64,000 nt of DNA from Kribbella jiaozuonensis (GCF_005233875.1 NZ_SZPZ01000004.1:744001-808000), one strand, 5' to 3'; shown: positions 41,432-50,937, counted from the first letter of the stretch. Notes: a model not told the origin generated them from the sequence alone. A program made the numbers and translations.

Positions 41432-42790
41432 TCAGAGCCGGATCGACTTCTTGTTCATGAACTCCTCGATGCCGGCCGGGCCGAGTTCGCGGCCGAGGCC
41501 GGAGCGTTTGATGCCGCCGAACGGGAGGTCGGCCTGTGATCCGCCGGCGCGATTGAGGTAGACCATGCCGGCGTCGATCTGGTCGGCGACACGGCGGTTG
41601 CGGTCGGGGTCGGTGCCCCAGACGGACGCGCCGAGACCGAACGGGGTGTCGTTGGCCAGCCGGATCGCATCGACTTCGTCGTCGGCCCTGAAGACGATGA
41701 CGACCGGGCCGAAGATCTCCTCGTAGTACGCGTCCATGTCCGGGGCGACGTCGGTGAGGACGGTCGCCTCGAGGTACGCACCGGGCGTGATGCGGCGTCC
41801 GCCGGCGCGCAGCGTCGCGCCCTGCTCGATCGCCTTGGCGACCTGGGCGGCGACCTCGTCGGCGGCAGCGGTCGAGGCGAGCGGCGGGAGCTTCGTCGAC
41901 GGGTCGGACGGGTCGCCGGGGACGTAGTACTCCGCGACGCGTTTGGTCAGGCGGTCGACGTACTCGTCGTAGATGTCGGCGAGGACGATCATCCGCTTCG
42001 GCGCGTTGCACGACTGGCCGCAGTTCCGCATCCGCGCGGTCGCGGTGGCGTTGACGGTCTCGTCCATGTCGTCGGTGTCGAGGATGACCAGCGGGTCGGA
42101 GCCGCCGAGCTCGAGCACGGTCTTCTTGAGATTCTTGCCGGCCTCGGCCGCGACCGAGATCCCGGCCTGCTCGCTACCGGTCAACGAGACGCCCGCGATC
42201 CGTGTGTCCGCAAGGATCCCGGGGATCTGCCGGCTCGATGCGAACGTGTTCACGTAGACGTCTGCCGGTACGCCGGCCGTGTGCAGGATCTCCTCGATCG
42301 CGCGCGCGGACCGCGGGCAGATCGAGGCGTGCTTGAGCAGGATCGTGTTGCCGAGCACGAGGTTCGGCGCGACGAACCGGGCGACCTGGTAGCACGGGAA
42401 GTTCCACGGCATGATCCCGAGCAGCGCGCCGATCGGGCCCTTCGTGATGACGGCCCGGCCGCCTTTGATGTCGATCGGCTCGTCCGCGAGCAAGGCCGGA
42501 CCGTGCTCCGCGTAGTACCGGAAGATGTCGACGACAATGCCGACCTCGCCACGGCCCTCGTTGATCCGCTTGCCCATCTCCAGCGTCATGATCCGCGCCA
42601 ACTCGTCGGCCCGCTCCTCGAACAGGTCCGCGGCCCGGTCCACGATCGCCGCCCGCTCATCCACCGGTCGACGTCGCCAGTCCGGGAAGGCGTCGTACAC
42701 CCGCCCGATCGCCGCCCGCACCTCCTCCTCGGTCGAGTTGGCCACTTCCTCCACCAACTGCCCACTTGCCGGGTCGGTGACTGAGTACAT
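41432..42790 (-). CDS. NAD(P)-dependent aldehyde dehydrogenase, succinate-semialdehyde type
   Basis: A 452-aa aldehyde dehydrogenase. The catalytic Cys lies in RMRNCGQSCNAPKRM and the general-base Glu in TVLELGGSDPLVI; the cofactor loop is SLTGSEQAG. The GQSCxAxKR pattern and length match the succinate-semialdehyde dehydrogenase branch, whose members oxidise succinic semialdehyde to succinate, though related enzymes take other aldehydes. ATG 42790 is chosen because GGAGG lies 5 bases upstream. A palindrome of the GntR type (42827-42838) sits in its promoter. Confidence 0.9.
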   Translation of the reverse strand: MYSVTDPASGQLVEEVANSTEEEVRAAIGRVYDAFPDWRRRPVDERAAIVDRAADLFEERADELARIMTLEMGKRINEGRGEVGIVVDIFRYYAEHGPALLADEPIDIKGGRAVITKGPIGALLGIMPWNFPCYQVARFVAPNLVLGNTILLKHASICPRSARAIEEILHTAGVPADVYVNTFASSRQIPGILADTRIAGVSLTGSEQAGISVAAEAGKNLKKTVLELGGSDPLVILDTDDMDETVNATATARMRNCGQSCNAPKRMIVLADIYDEYVDRLTKRVAEYYVPGDPSDPSTKLPPLASTAAADEVAAQVAKAIEQGATLRAGGRRITPGAYLEATVLTDVAPDMDAYYEEIFGPVVIVFRADDEVDAIRLANDTPFGLGASVWGTDPDRNRRVADQIDAGMVYLNRAGGSQADLPFGGIKRSGLGRELGPAGIEEFMNKKSIRL

Positions 42791-42826
42791 CGCTTCCTCC
42801 ATCCAGAGCCGGGACCTGCTCACCAT

Positions 42827-42838
42827 ACTGTATACAGT
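42827..42838. promoter_or_regulatory. Palindrome ACTGTATACAGT, GntR-type operator
   Basis: A perfect 12-bp palindrome 37 bases upstream of the aldehyde dehydrogenase start. TGTATACA cores are typical of FadR/GntR-family sites. No GntR gene is within the window, so the regulator would act in trans. Confidence 0.5.
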
Positions 42839-42915
42839 GAGCCGATCTGTTGTAGTCCGGCGTCTCAGCAGGCATGCTCGATGTTCCGCCCACTTCGTCG
42901 ATCGGATGCCCGCCC

Positions 42916-45006
42916 GTGTCTGAGCAACGGAAAGTTCGTCGTGTCCTGCGGCTGGTTGCAGTGCTGGCCGCCGTCTCGGTGCCGTCGATGGCACTTGCGT
43001 CGCCCGGTGCGGCTCCCCCGGATCCTGCGAATGCCTGGCAGTACCCGCACTGGCCGCAGCAGCAGCCCTGGCAGCAGTCGGGGCCGGACTTGCGGGTCGC
43101 GAAGACGACGGCGACCGGGCTGCCGGGGCCGATCGACCCGCAGAACTGGGAGAACCCGGACCACATGACGTGGGACGACTACGTCAAACCGCCGGGGACG
43201 AACTGGGCCGACCCGAACGTCAAGGGTTCGGTCCGCACGTTCAAGGGCGCGCTGGTGCTGCTCGACTACCCGAACCAGGACTTCGTCATCACCAAGCCGA
43301 AGGGCTCGACCGTGTTCGGCAACCCGAGTGCGGCGGCGAACGGCGTACCGCGGGACCAGGTCCCGGCGTTCTACCACGACTTCTTGAACAAGCCCGAGCC
43401 GCTCAACCACGGGCACACGCTGCACGAGTATTGGATGGAGGACTCCGGCGGCCGGTACGGCGTCGACCTCACCGCGTTCGGCCCGTACCGGCTGCCGGGG
43501 AAGTCGCACGAGTACGGCATGGAGTTCCAGAGCCCGGCGGAGTGCCCGGCCGGCGACAACTGCGACCGCGACATCCGGACCGACGGCAAGGCCGCGTGGG
43601 TCGCCGACCAGGGGACCGAAGTGCCGGCCGGCTTCGACTTCGTGTTCTTCCTCAGCGCCGGGCAGGACGAATCGTCCACCTGGCAGGAGTTCGGGATGAT
43701 GAAGTTCCCGACCAAGGAGGATGTCTCCGACGACTTCGGCCCGCCGGACCCGGCGCTGCCGAACTGGTCCGACACCCGGTACGTCGACTGGACGTCATGG
43801 GCCGCCGGCGCGTCGATCTGGCCGAACGCGGGCGGCGGCTCGTCAACGCAGGCGGAGAGCTCCGGGATGGGCGTGTTCGCCCACGAGTTCAGCCACATCC
43901 TCGGGATCGGCGACAACTACAACAACCCGTACAGCATCCCGGCCAGGCGCGACTACACCGGCCCGTGGGAGATGCTCAGTCGCGGCAGCTTCAACGGCCC
44001 GGGCGGTCCACACAGCCGCTGGATGATCCCGGCGACCGGCGGCGCCTCGATGGGCGCTCAACACATGCTGCGCAACAAGGTCAAGCTGCAGATGGTCGAC
44101 GAGCAGAACGTACTGCGGTTGTCCCGCGAGGCGCTCGCGTCGTCAGGTGTCGTGATAGCGAACGTCACCGCGCGCAGCGTGAACCCCGGCGCGAAGGACC
44201 TGTCCGGCGTCAACGTCGAGCTCGGCGGCGCGGGCGATCTCGACGCGCCGTGCGACGTGAACACGGACCCGATGTGCGACGGCCGCGGGTACCAGAACTA
44301 CACGGTCGAGGTGGTCGACCGGATGGGTACGGACTCGTTCACGCCCGATTCCGGCGTACTGCTGACGAAGACCAAGAACCAGGACCGGGCGCCGTTCGAG
44401 TGGGTGATCGACGCGAACCCGCAGGACATCAACCTGACCGACTACGTCCTGCCCGACGGCACGAAGGTCCCGATCACGATCGGCGACTACCGCCAGCTGT
44501 CGGACGCGCTCTTCCACGCCGGCACGAACTCCGGCAGCGAGTACGAGTACACCGACACCGCGAACCGCCTGCACTTCTACATCACCAACGTCCACCGCGA
44601 CCGCAAGGGCGTGCTGTCGTACACGGTCGCGATCCGCTCGCTCGACGGCTCGGGCGCGCAGAAGCGCGGCGTACGCCTCCTGCCCACGGTCGCGAAGCCG
44701 GACCGCAGCGGCGTACAGACCTGCAACTTCCGCCTGACCAACACGGGCAAGGCCGGTACGACGTCCGGCCCCGAGGACATCACGCAGTACCTGAAGGGCG
44801 ACGTCTACCGGCTGTCCGCCAAGGCCAACGGCTGGCCCGTCGCCCTCCCCAACGCCCTCGCGACCGCCAACGCCGGCCAGCAGGTAACCGTCCCCGTCTA
44901 CACCAAGCCCGGCACCGGCCCGATCGGCAAGATCACCCTCACCGCCACCTCCGAAAGCGACCCGACCAAGACCTCAACCGCGACCTGCCTCGCCATCAAG
45001 CACTGA
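42916..45006 (+). CDS. Secreted M6-like metalloprotease
   Basis: About 696 aa from the GTG at 42916; an in-frame ATG at 42874 would add 14 residues. The signal peptide is SEQRKVRRVLRLVAVLAAVSV with likely cleavage after ALA. The zinc motif HEFSH is in VFAHEFSHILGIGDNYNNPY, with the downstream Asp typical of M6/immune-inhibitor-A-like enzymes. WEMLSRGSFNGPGGPHSRW is a family hallmark. The C-terminal 200 residues are beta-rich and Cys-containing. It would act outside the cell. Its end overlaps the GGCT-like gene by 33 bases tail to tail. Confidence 0.85.
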   Translation: MSEQRKVRRVLRLVAVLAAVSVPSMALASPGAAPPDPANAWQYPHWPQQQPWQQSGPDLRVAKTTATGLPGPIDPQNWENPDHMTWDDYVKPPGTNWADPNVKGSVRTFKGALVLLDYPNQDFVITKPKGSTVFGNPSAAANGVPRDQVPAFYHDFLNKPEPLNHGHTLHEYWMEDSGGRYGVDLTAFGPYRLPGKSHEYGMEFQSPAECPAGDNCDRDIRTDGKAAWVADQGTEVPAGFDFVFFLSAGQDESSTWQEFGMMKFPTKEDVSDDFGPPDPALPNWSDTRYVDWTSWAAGASIWPNAGGGSSTQAESSGMGVFAHEFSHILGIGDNYNNPYSIPARRDYTGPWEMLSRGSFNGPGGPHSRWMIPATGGASMGAQHMLRNKVKLQMVDEQNVLRLSREALASSGVVIANVTARSVNPGAKDLSGVNVELGGAGDLDAPCDVNTDPMCDGRGYQNYTVEVVDRMGTDSFTPDSGVLLTKTKNQDRAPFEWVIDANPQDINLTDYVLPDGTKVPITIGDYRQLSDALFHAGTNSGSEYEYTDTANRLHFYITNVHRDRKGVLSYTVAIRSLDGSGAQKRGVRLLPTVAKPDRSGVQTCNFRLTNTGKAGTTSGPEDITQYLKGDVYRLSAKANGWPVALPNALATANAGQQVTVPVYTKPGTGPIGKITLTATSESDPTKTSTATCLAIKH

Positions 45007-45612
45007 CCGCAACGCGCCGGGCGTCCAACGTGACCTGACGCCCGGCGCCGCGAGCAGATAGTCGACCACGCGGTCGATCCCCCAGCCGTGCGCTTCCACC
45101 AGGCCGGTAGCGATCCAGCGCAGGTACGGCGCGGCCGGGGCGGAGGGCTCGAGGTCGGCCACGGTTCCGTGGGTGACGGTGAACATCGGTAGGCCGTCGC
45201 GTTCGCCGAGGCGGGCCACGGTCTCGTAGCGGCCCGGGCCCATCGTGTGGAGTGAGTCGACCATGGGCAGCAGGCCGGCGAGGTCCACGGCGAACTCGCC
45301 GCCGGGCTCGCGGCGCATCTCCTGGGCGGCGACGTCGCCGAGTTGGTCAGGTGTGAGGAGGTACGCGCGGCCGGCCACGATCCCGTCCGCGCTCGCGTCG
45401 TAGAAGGCGGAGCCGCCGCCCCAGACCTTCGACGTACCGGCGAAGACGAGGCCGCCGGGGAACTCGACGCCGGCGATCGCTTCCGGGTCGCTGTGGTCGC
45501 GGCAGCCCGGATAGACGCGTGCTCCGCCTTCGGGACGGCCTCCGGCCAGGTAGCAGCGGAACCGGTCGAGTGCGAGGTTGGATCCGTAGGCGACGTACCA
45601 AACTCGCTGCAT
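44974..45612 (-). CDS. Gamma-glutamylcyclotransferase-fold protein
   Basis: A 212-aa protein with the GGCT/AIG2-type opening VWYVAYGSNLALDRFRCYL, which forms the substrate loop, then LVFAGTSKVWGGGSAFYDA and GRAYLLTPDQLGDVAAQEM. The family forms 5-oxoproline from gamma-glutamyl amines. Relatives are often mislabelled histone deacetylase in actinobacterial records. It is the last gene of a five-gene operon, 9 bases after the ATP-grasp ligase, with AAGGGG 5 bases before its ATG. A ligase and a cyclotransferase side by side suggest making and removing an amide bond on a small molecule or peptide, but this is inference. Confidence 0.75.
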   Translation of the reverse strand: MQRVWYVAYGSNLALDRFRCYLAGGRPEGGARVYPGCRDHSDPEAIAGVEFPGGLVFAGTSKVWGGGSAFYDASADGIVAGRAYLLTPDQLGDVAAQEMRREPGGEFAVDLAGLLPMVDSLHTMGPGRYETVARLGERDGLPMFTVTHGTVADLEPSAPAAPYLRWIATGLVEAHGWGIDRVVDYLLAAPGVRSRWTPGALRSVLDGEAGRG

Positions 45613-45621
45613 GAAACCCCT

Positions 45622-47208
45622 TCAGAGCGGGAGCGGGCGTTCCGCGAAGGCCTGCTCGGCTTCGGCCAGCACGATCCGGGAAGCATCACGGTACCGGCGA
45701 TCCGCGTCCGCCGGGCTGTCTCCCACCGCCGTCAGCCCGAGCCGGCCGCGCTCGGTCAGGCAGCTGATCATGTGGAACACGATCCCGACCTGCCGCGACT
45801 GGTCGAAGTGCAGCCCGTTGCGGGCGACGATGTCGAACAGGTCCGCCGGCCCGAGCCCGGTGAGCAGCTCCGACTCGAGGTGGTCCGTCGCGACCAGGTG
45901 CTTCTCCTGCCCACTCGGTGTCAGGAACAACGCCGTCTGCGGGTCGTAGCGCCCGTCGGTGAGGAACTGCAGCGTGAGGAACGGATGCGTCGTACCGCCC
46001 TTGCGCAGGTTGAGTTCGATCGCGTACGCCGACCAGCCGACCGCACCGCGGACCACGACGAAGTCGACCGCGAACCGCCCGAGCGCGCCCTCGTCCGCCA
46101 GCCGCTGCCCGATCACCGCCGCATGCTCGGTGATCATCCGCGCGTACTCCGGCGCCGCCGGGAACACACACCCGAGATAGCTCTGCCCACTCGCCCCGCC
46201 GAGCAGCTGATCGTGGGTCGACAGCAGCTCAACCTTCCCGCCGGGCACGACCCGCAGCTGGACACTCGGGCTGCGCAACTCGTCGCCGACGATCCGCTCC
46301 TCGACGATCCCACCGTTCTCCGCGAACTTCGCGATGTACACGTCGAACGGCGTCGTCACGGACTCCAGCTCCATCTCGCGAAGTCGCTGCAACACCTCGT
46401 CCCGCTCCCCCACCGCGCCGGGCGCCGGCAGCCCCTTCAACCGGACCACCGCATTACCTTCACCGGAAACGCCCTCGTTGAGCTTCACGATCACGCTGTC
46501 CATCGCCGGCCGCTCGGCCCGCATCGTCAGCAGCGCGTCAGCCAGATCGTCCAGACTCCGCAGGTCTTCCTTCCCCAGCGGATGCGGTACACCGAGCTCC
46601 CCGAACAACCGCCGGCACCCGGACTTCGACCCCAACGGCGCGAGCCGCGGATCAGCGGCGTACATCGGAATCCCGAGACTGATCGCGACATCCCGCTCGA
46701 GCTCGGTCGTGTTGTACGGAACCAGATGCGACCGCATCCGATTCGGAATCAGATCAGCAATCCGCTGCAACAACCGCGGCCGAGCCAACAACTTCTCACT
46801 CAGCGACACCGGCGACGCATCATCCACCGAGATCAACGACAACCGCGCCCGAGCATGACTCGGAATCACCCCCGGCAACAACGACAGGTAATACTCAATG
46901 ATCTCCGGCGCGATCGGCATCGAAGTCACATAAACCATCCGCAACCGCGGCTCCCGCAACAAGATCAACAAAAACAAGAACCGCTCCTCGTACGCCTGCA
47001 TCAAGGTCCCGGTCTCAGCCTCGGTCTTGTCGAGTGTCAGCGACGGTACGACGATCACCGACTCGTCGTCATAGTTGCGCCGCATCGCGTCCCACACGCC
47101 GGCCATCCGCTCCTGCAGCAGATCGAACCGCTCGTACCGCTCGGCCTCGGTCAACGCCGACAGCACGCGCTCCGTCCGGTCGGGCGCCGTCCACAGATCA
47201 CCGGTCAT
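45622..47208 (-). CDS. ATP-grasp peptide ligase, PGM1-related
   Basis: A 528-aa protein resembling the ligase of pheganomycin biosynthesis, which couples an amino acid to a peptide using ATP. The first 200 residues include PMYAADPRLAPLGSKSGCRRLF; the ATP-grasp core has SVIVKLNEGVSGEGNAVVRL, the hinge VEERIVG and the metal-binding end YAIELNLRKGGTTHPFLTLQFLTDG. The ATG overlaps the stop of the receiver-cyclase gene. No precursor peptide or other antibiotic gene is nearby; instead the neighbours are signalling proteins and a GGCT-fold protein. The substrate is unknown. Confidence 0.8.
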   Translation of the reverse strand: MTGDLWTAPDRTERVLSALTEAERYERFDLLQERMAGVWDAMRRNYDDESVIVVPSLTLDKTEAETGTLMQAYEERFLFLLILLREPRLRMVYVTSMPIAPEIIEYYLSLLPGVIPSHARARLSLISVDDASPVSLSEKLLARPRLLQRIADLIPNRMRSHLVPYNTTELERDVAISLGIPMYAADPRLAPLGSKSGCRRLFGELGVPHPLGKEDLRSLDDLADALLTMRAERPAMDSVIVKLNEGVSGEGNAVVRLKGLPAPGAVGERDEVLQRLREMELESVTTPFDVYIAKFAENGGIVEERIVGDELRSPSVQLRVVPGGKVELLSTHDQLLGGASGQSYLGCVFPAAPEYARMITEHAAVIGQRLADEGALGRFAVDFVVVRGAVGWSAYAIELNLRKGGTTHPFLTLQFLTDGRYDPQTALFLTPSGQEKHLVATDHLESELLTGLGPADLFDIVARNGLHFDQSRQVGIVFHMISCLTERGRLGLTAVGDSPADADRRYRDASRIVLAEAEQAFAERPLPL

Positions 47209-48323
47209 GATGCAATCCTCGAGTTGTCGAGCCCACGGATGCTGTAGGCATGCACGGTCCGGCTGAAGCCGCGAACCTCCCGGAGTCCCGCGTCCTCGCC
47301 CAGGACCCCGTCCCCGGCGGCGCTGAAGACTCGTTCGGTCGCGAGGATCTGCCAGGGGTCGGCATCCGCGCACAGCCGGGCGGCGAGGTTGGTCACGCTG
47401 CCGATCGCCGCGTAGTCGAGTCGCCCGTCGAATCCGATCGTGCCCAGCGTCGCGTAGCCCTGCGCGGCCCCGATGCCCAGCGACAGATCGTGGCCGCGCC
47501 GGCTCCAGGCCTCGGCCAGTCCACGGACTCTGGTGCGCATCGCGACGCTCATCCGCAACGCACGCAGTGGACCGTCCTCGCACCGGACCGGATCGTTGAA
47601 GAACACCATCAGGCCGTCGCCGGCGAACCGCTCGAGCGTTCCCTCGAAGCGGAAGATCAGGTCACCGAGCGCGTGGTGGTACTCCTCGAGCACGCCCATC
47701 ACCTCCTCCGGCTCGCTCGCCTCCGCGAACGTGGTGAAGCCACGCAGGTCACAGAACACGACGACGATCTCGCGCCGGTGACTGGCCAGGAACGACTCGT
47801 CGCCGGAATCGACGATCAGCTCGGCGAGTTGCGGACTGAGGAAGCGTCGCAGCCGGCCCATCCGCTGCAGCTGCGAGACCTGGTGCTCGACCCGCGACTC
47901 CAATTCCTGGTTCCATCCGGCCAGCTCGGTCGCCTGTCGTTTGATGGTGTCCTGGTACTGCTTGATCCGCGCAAGCGATGCGACCCTGGCCAGCAGCTCG
48001 CTCTGGTTGATCGGCTTTGTCAGGAAGTCGTCGGCACCGGCCTCGAGCGCCTTCACCTTCTGCTCGTCACCGCTGGCCGTCACCATCACCACCGGCAGGT
48101 ACGCCGTGTCCACCTGGTCCCGGATCCGCCGGCACACCTCGTACCCGTCGATCCCCGGCATCAGAATGTCCAGCAGGACGAGATCGACGTCCTCGGCACC
48201 GATCCGTTCCAGCGCCTGCTCACCCGAGGACGCGGTCAGCACGTCGTACCCTCGCGGGCTGAGGATTGCCTCCAGCAACCGGACGTTCGGCGGCTGGTCG
48301 TCGACGACGAGGACTCTGGTCAT
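47205..48323 (-). CDS. Response regulator with class III adenylate/guanylate cyclase output
   Basis: A 372-aa protein. The receiver (residues 1-118) has acidic residues D8-D9, phospho-acceptor D52 in LLDILMPG and K103. A coiled coil (119-160) leads to a cyclase domain with metal residues D192 (VVVFCDLRGFT) and D236 (ERFAGDGLMVFF). The transition-state Asn and Arg are in TNLAARL (N312, R316), so it looks active. The lysine usual for ATP is Arg or Phe here, so the nucleotide preference is open. Phosphorylation by the neighbouring kinase would set cAMP or cGMP output. It overlaps both neighbouring genes by 4 bases. Confidence 0.9.
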   Translation of the reverse strand: MTRVLVVDDQPPNVRLLEAILSPRGYDVLTASSGEQALERIGAEDVDLVLLDILMPGIDGYEVCRRIRDQVDTAYLPVVMVTASGDEQKVKALEAGADDFLTKPINQSELLARVASLARIKQYQDTIKRQATELAGWNQELESRVEHQVSQLQRMGRLRRFLSPQLAELIVDSGDESFLASHRREIVVVFCDLRGFTTFAEASEPEEVMGVLEEYHHALGDLIFRFEGTLERFAGDGLMVFFNDPVRCEDGPLRALRMSVAMRTRVRGLAEAWSRRGHDLSLGIGAAQGYATLGTIGFDGRLDYAAIGSVTNLAARLCADADPWQILATERVFSAAGDGVLGEDAGLREVRGFSRTVHAYSIRGLDNSRIAS

Positions 48324-48706
48324 GTCGTCGCACCGCCGAGTTGGAGAAAGTCGCGCACCTGCTGCGGCAGCCGGCGGATGCTGATCGGCTTCTCGACGTA
48401 CCCGGTGAAGCCCGACTCGAACGCGTCGTGCCGGTCGTTGTCCATCGCGAACGCCGTCACCGCCACCACCGGTACGGCGTGCTCGCGCTCGCCGGCCCGG
48501 ATCCGGCGCAGGGCCTCGGCGCCGTCTATCCCCGGCAGCTGCAGGTCCATCAGGATCAGATCGGGATGCTCGGACGCCGCGAGCCGCACCCCGTCCTCAC
48601 CCGACGTCGCCTCGATCACCTCGTAGCCGGAGAACCGTAGTACGTCCCGCAGCAGTTTGAGATTCTTCGGATTGTCCTCCACCACCAGGATCCGGCCTGG
48701 ATTCAT
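48320..48706 (-). CDS. Single-domain response regulator (DivK/CheY-like)
   Basis: A 128-aa receiver with no output domain. Acidic residues E10-D11, phospho-acceptor D54 in LILMDLQLPGIDG and K107 in GYVEKPI are all in place. It lies between the hybrid kinase and the receiver-cyclase with 4-base overlaps on both sides, so it probably works as a phosphorelay shuttle or competitor within the same operon. Confidence 0.9.
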   Translation of the reverse strand: MNPGRILVVEDNPKNLKLLRDVLRFSGYEVIEATSGEDGVRLAASEHPDLILMDLQLPGIDGAEALRRIRAGEREHAVPVVAVTAFAMDNDRHDAFESGFTGYVEKPISIRRLPQQVRDFLQLGGATT

Positions 48707-50937
48707 CGATTCTCCCCCTCGTCGTGGGCGAGCGCTCCGACCGCCCGCAATGCCTGCAGCAACGCGTCCCGGCTGACCGGTTTGACCAGGTAGGCGGCCG
48801 CGCCGAGGGCCGCGCCGCGACCCCGTTCGTCGACGATCGACACGATGACCACCGGGATGTCGCGGGTCGCCTCCTCGGCCTTCAGTGCCTGCAGCACCGC
48901 CCATCCGTCGATCCCGGGCAGCCGGATGTCCAGCAGTACGGCGGCCGGCCGAACCCGTCGTACTGCGTCCAGCCCGGACTGACCGTCGCCCGCGACGGTG
49001 ACCCGCACGACCGGGCCGGACAGGTACGCGGTGATCAGCTCGAGCGACGGCCTGTCGTCCTCGATCACCACGACGTCCGTGACCGCCCGGGCCGGATCCG
49101 GCCGGACCTCCTTCTCCCTGCTGCGCAAGGAGAATCCGAAGGTGCTCCCGACGCCGACCTCGCTCTCCAGCCACATCCGCCCGCCAAGCAGTTCGACGAT
49201 CCGCCGCGAGAGCGTCAGGCCGAGCCCGGTCCCCTCCTCCCGGGACGGACCGCGACCTCCCTGTTGGAACGACTCGAAGATCCGCTCGCGATCCTCCGGA
49301 GGGATCCCGCGGCCGGTGTCGGTCACGGTGATGTGGACCTCGGCCCCGGACCGCGTCGCGCGGACCACGACCGAACCGCCGTCGTCGGTGAACTTGACGG
49401 CGTTCGTCATCAGGTTCAGCACCACCTGCTTCAGCCGGAGCTCGTCGGCGTACACCTCGTCGATGCCGGGTCCGATCTCGACCCGCAGCTCGAGACCGTG
49501 GACGGTCGCCCGCTCACGCAGCATCGCCACCGTGGTGTCGAGCAGCCGGCGCAGCGGGAACGTCGTGTACTCCAGCTCCATCCGGCCGGCTTCGACCTTC
49601 GACAGGTCGAGAATCTCGTTCAGCAGTTCGAGCAGGTGCTGGCCGGAGCCGTGGATGTCGCGCAGGTACTCCTCCTGCCGCTCGTTCAGATCCCCGAACA
49701 TCCGCTCCAGCAGGACCTCGGAGAATCCCAGTACTGCGTTCAGCGGCGTACGCAGCTCGTGCGACATGCTCGCCAGGAATTCGGACTTGTGCCGGCTCGC
49801 CACCTCCAGCTCCGCACTCTGCTGCTTGAGCTCGCGGTACAGCTGGGCGTTGAGCAGCGCGAGGGTCGACTGATCGGCGAACATCTCCAGCAGCGCAAGC
49901 GTCTCTGCCGAGAACTCACCGGGCCGCTTGCGCCGTACGACGAGTGACCCGACGATCTGGCCCTCCCGCAAGAGAGGTACGGCGACGAGTGAGCGCCAGC
50001 CGGCGTCGTACAGGACGGCAAGGTGCGGATCGAGCTCGACCGCGCCGAGATCGGGGACCGCCAGCGGCCGGCCGAGCTTGGCGGCGCGACCGACCAGCGT
50101 CTCGTCGAGATGGATCCGGGTCGTCCGCAGCTGTTCGATCACGCCCGGGTCGGTCCGGTACACGCTACGCACCAGGAAGCACTGCTGGTCCTCGTCGTAC
50201 TCCATGATCGAGCCGCCGTCGGTCGCCGAGATCCGGACCGCGTGCTTCGCGACGGTCGAGAGCACGTTGGAGACATCGAGGCTGGAGTTCACCGCCTCGC
50301 CGACCTCGCGCAGCGCCTCCAGCTCGCCGAGCTTGCGGGCCAGCTCGGCGCCGCGTGCCTCGAGCTGCTGGACCAGCTTCACGCTGTTGACCGCCATCGC
50401 GGCCTGGCCGGCGAAGGCGGTGACCAGGTCCTGCTCGCCCTGCCCGAACGGACTGACCTCGTTGCGCCAGACCGCCAGCGCACCGACCACCTCGTCGTCG
50501 ATCAGCATCGGCGCACCCATCGTGGTCCGGAACCCGGCCATGCGTTGCAGATCCTGCCGTCCGAACGCAGGGTCAGCGAGAACGTCGGGGATCTGCTGCG
50601 TGGTGCGGTCGAGGCCGACCCGGCCGATCAGTGTCGTCCGGTCCAGCGGCGTCGGATGCTCGATCAGGTACTGGATCGTCACGTCCGTCAGACCTACTGC
50701 CTTGCTCAACTGGAAGTGGCCGTCTTCGAACAGGTACAGGTGAGCGGCTTGTGAGCGGCACAGGCGGCGGGCGCTCTCGACGATGGTTGTCAGGACGGTG
50801 TCCGGGTCTCCGGCCGAGCGGCCGACCGCGGACAGGACCTCGTTGGCCGCGGCGAACTGGTCGTTCAGCGCCGCGAGCTCCGCCTGGAGCCGTTCCACCC
50901 CGGATTCCCTGGCGCCGAAAAGCGCCCGCCCACCCAT
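48703..50937 (-). CDS. Hybrid sensor histidine kinase with two GAF domains and C-terminal receiver
   Basis: A 744-aa cytoplasmic kinase. After a coiled coil, GAF 1 lies at about 30-185 and GAF 2 at about 215-365. HisKA carries the phospho-acceptor H393 in SMSHELRTPLNAVLG. The HATPase has N box NLMTNAVKF, G1 DTGRGIP and G2 EGTGLGLTLS. The C-terminal receiver has D670 in LLDIRLPG and a Lys in YLVKPVS. No membrane helix is seen, so it senses an internal or diffusible signal through GAF. ATG 50937 is chosen because GGAGG lies 6 bases upstream. It heads the operon running to 44974. Confidence 0.92.
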   Translation of the reverse strand: MGGRALFGARESGVERLQAELAALNDQFAAANEVLSAVGRSAGDPDTVLTTIVESARRLCRSQAAHLYLFEDGHFQLSKAVGLTDVTIQYLIEHPTPLDRTTLIGRVGLDRTTQQIPDVLADPAFGRQDLQRMAGFRTTMGAPMLIDDEVVGALAVWRNEVSPFGQGEQDLVTAFAGQAAMAVNSVKLVQQLEARGAELARKLGELEALREVGEAVNSSLDVSNVLSTVAKHAVRISATDGGSIMEYDEDQQCFLVRSVYRTDPGVIEQLRTTRIHLDETLVGRAAKLGRPLAVPDLGAVELDPHLAVLYDAGWRSLVAVPLLREGQIVGSLVVRRKRPGEFSAETLALLEMFADQSTLALLNAQLYRELKQQSAELEVASRHKSEFLASMSHELRTPLNAVLGFSEVLLERMFGDLNERQEEYLRDIHGSGQHLLELLNEILDLSKVEAGRMELEYTTFPLRRLLDTTVAMLRERATVHGLELRVEIGPGIDEVYADELRLKQVVLNLMTNAVKFTDDGGSVVVRATRSGAEVHITVTDTGRGIPPEDRERIFESFQQGGRGPSREEGTGLGLTLSRRIVELLGGRMWLESEVGVGSTFGFSLRSREKEVRPDPARAVTDVVVIEDDRPSLELITAYLSGPVVRVTVAGDGQSGLDAVRRVRPAAVLLDIRLPGIDGWAVLQALKAEEATRDIPVVIVSIVDERGRGAALGAAAYLVKPVSRDALLQALRAVGALAHDEGENR

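Noticed and set aside
45622..47208. A ribosomal peptide natural-product cluster around the PGM1-type ligase
   Set aside because: No small precursor gene, protease or exporter could be found between 44974 and 51098; the neighbours are signalling proteins.
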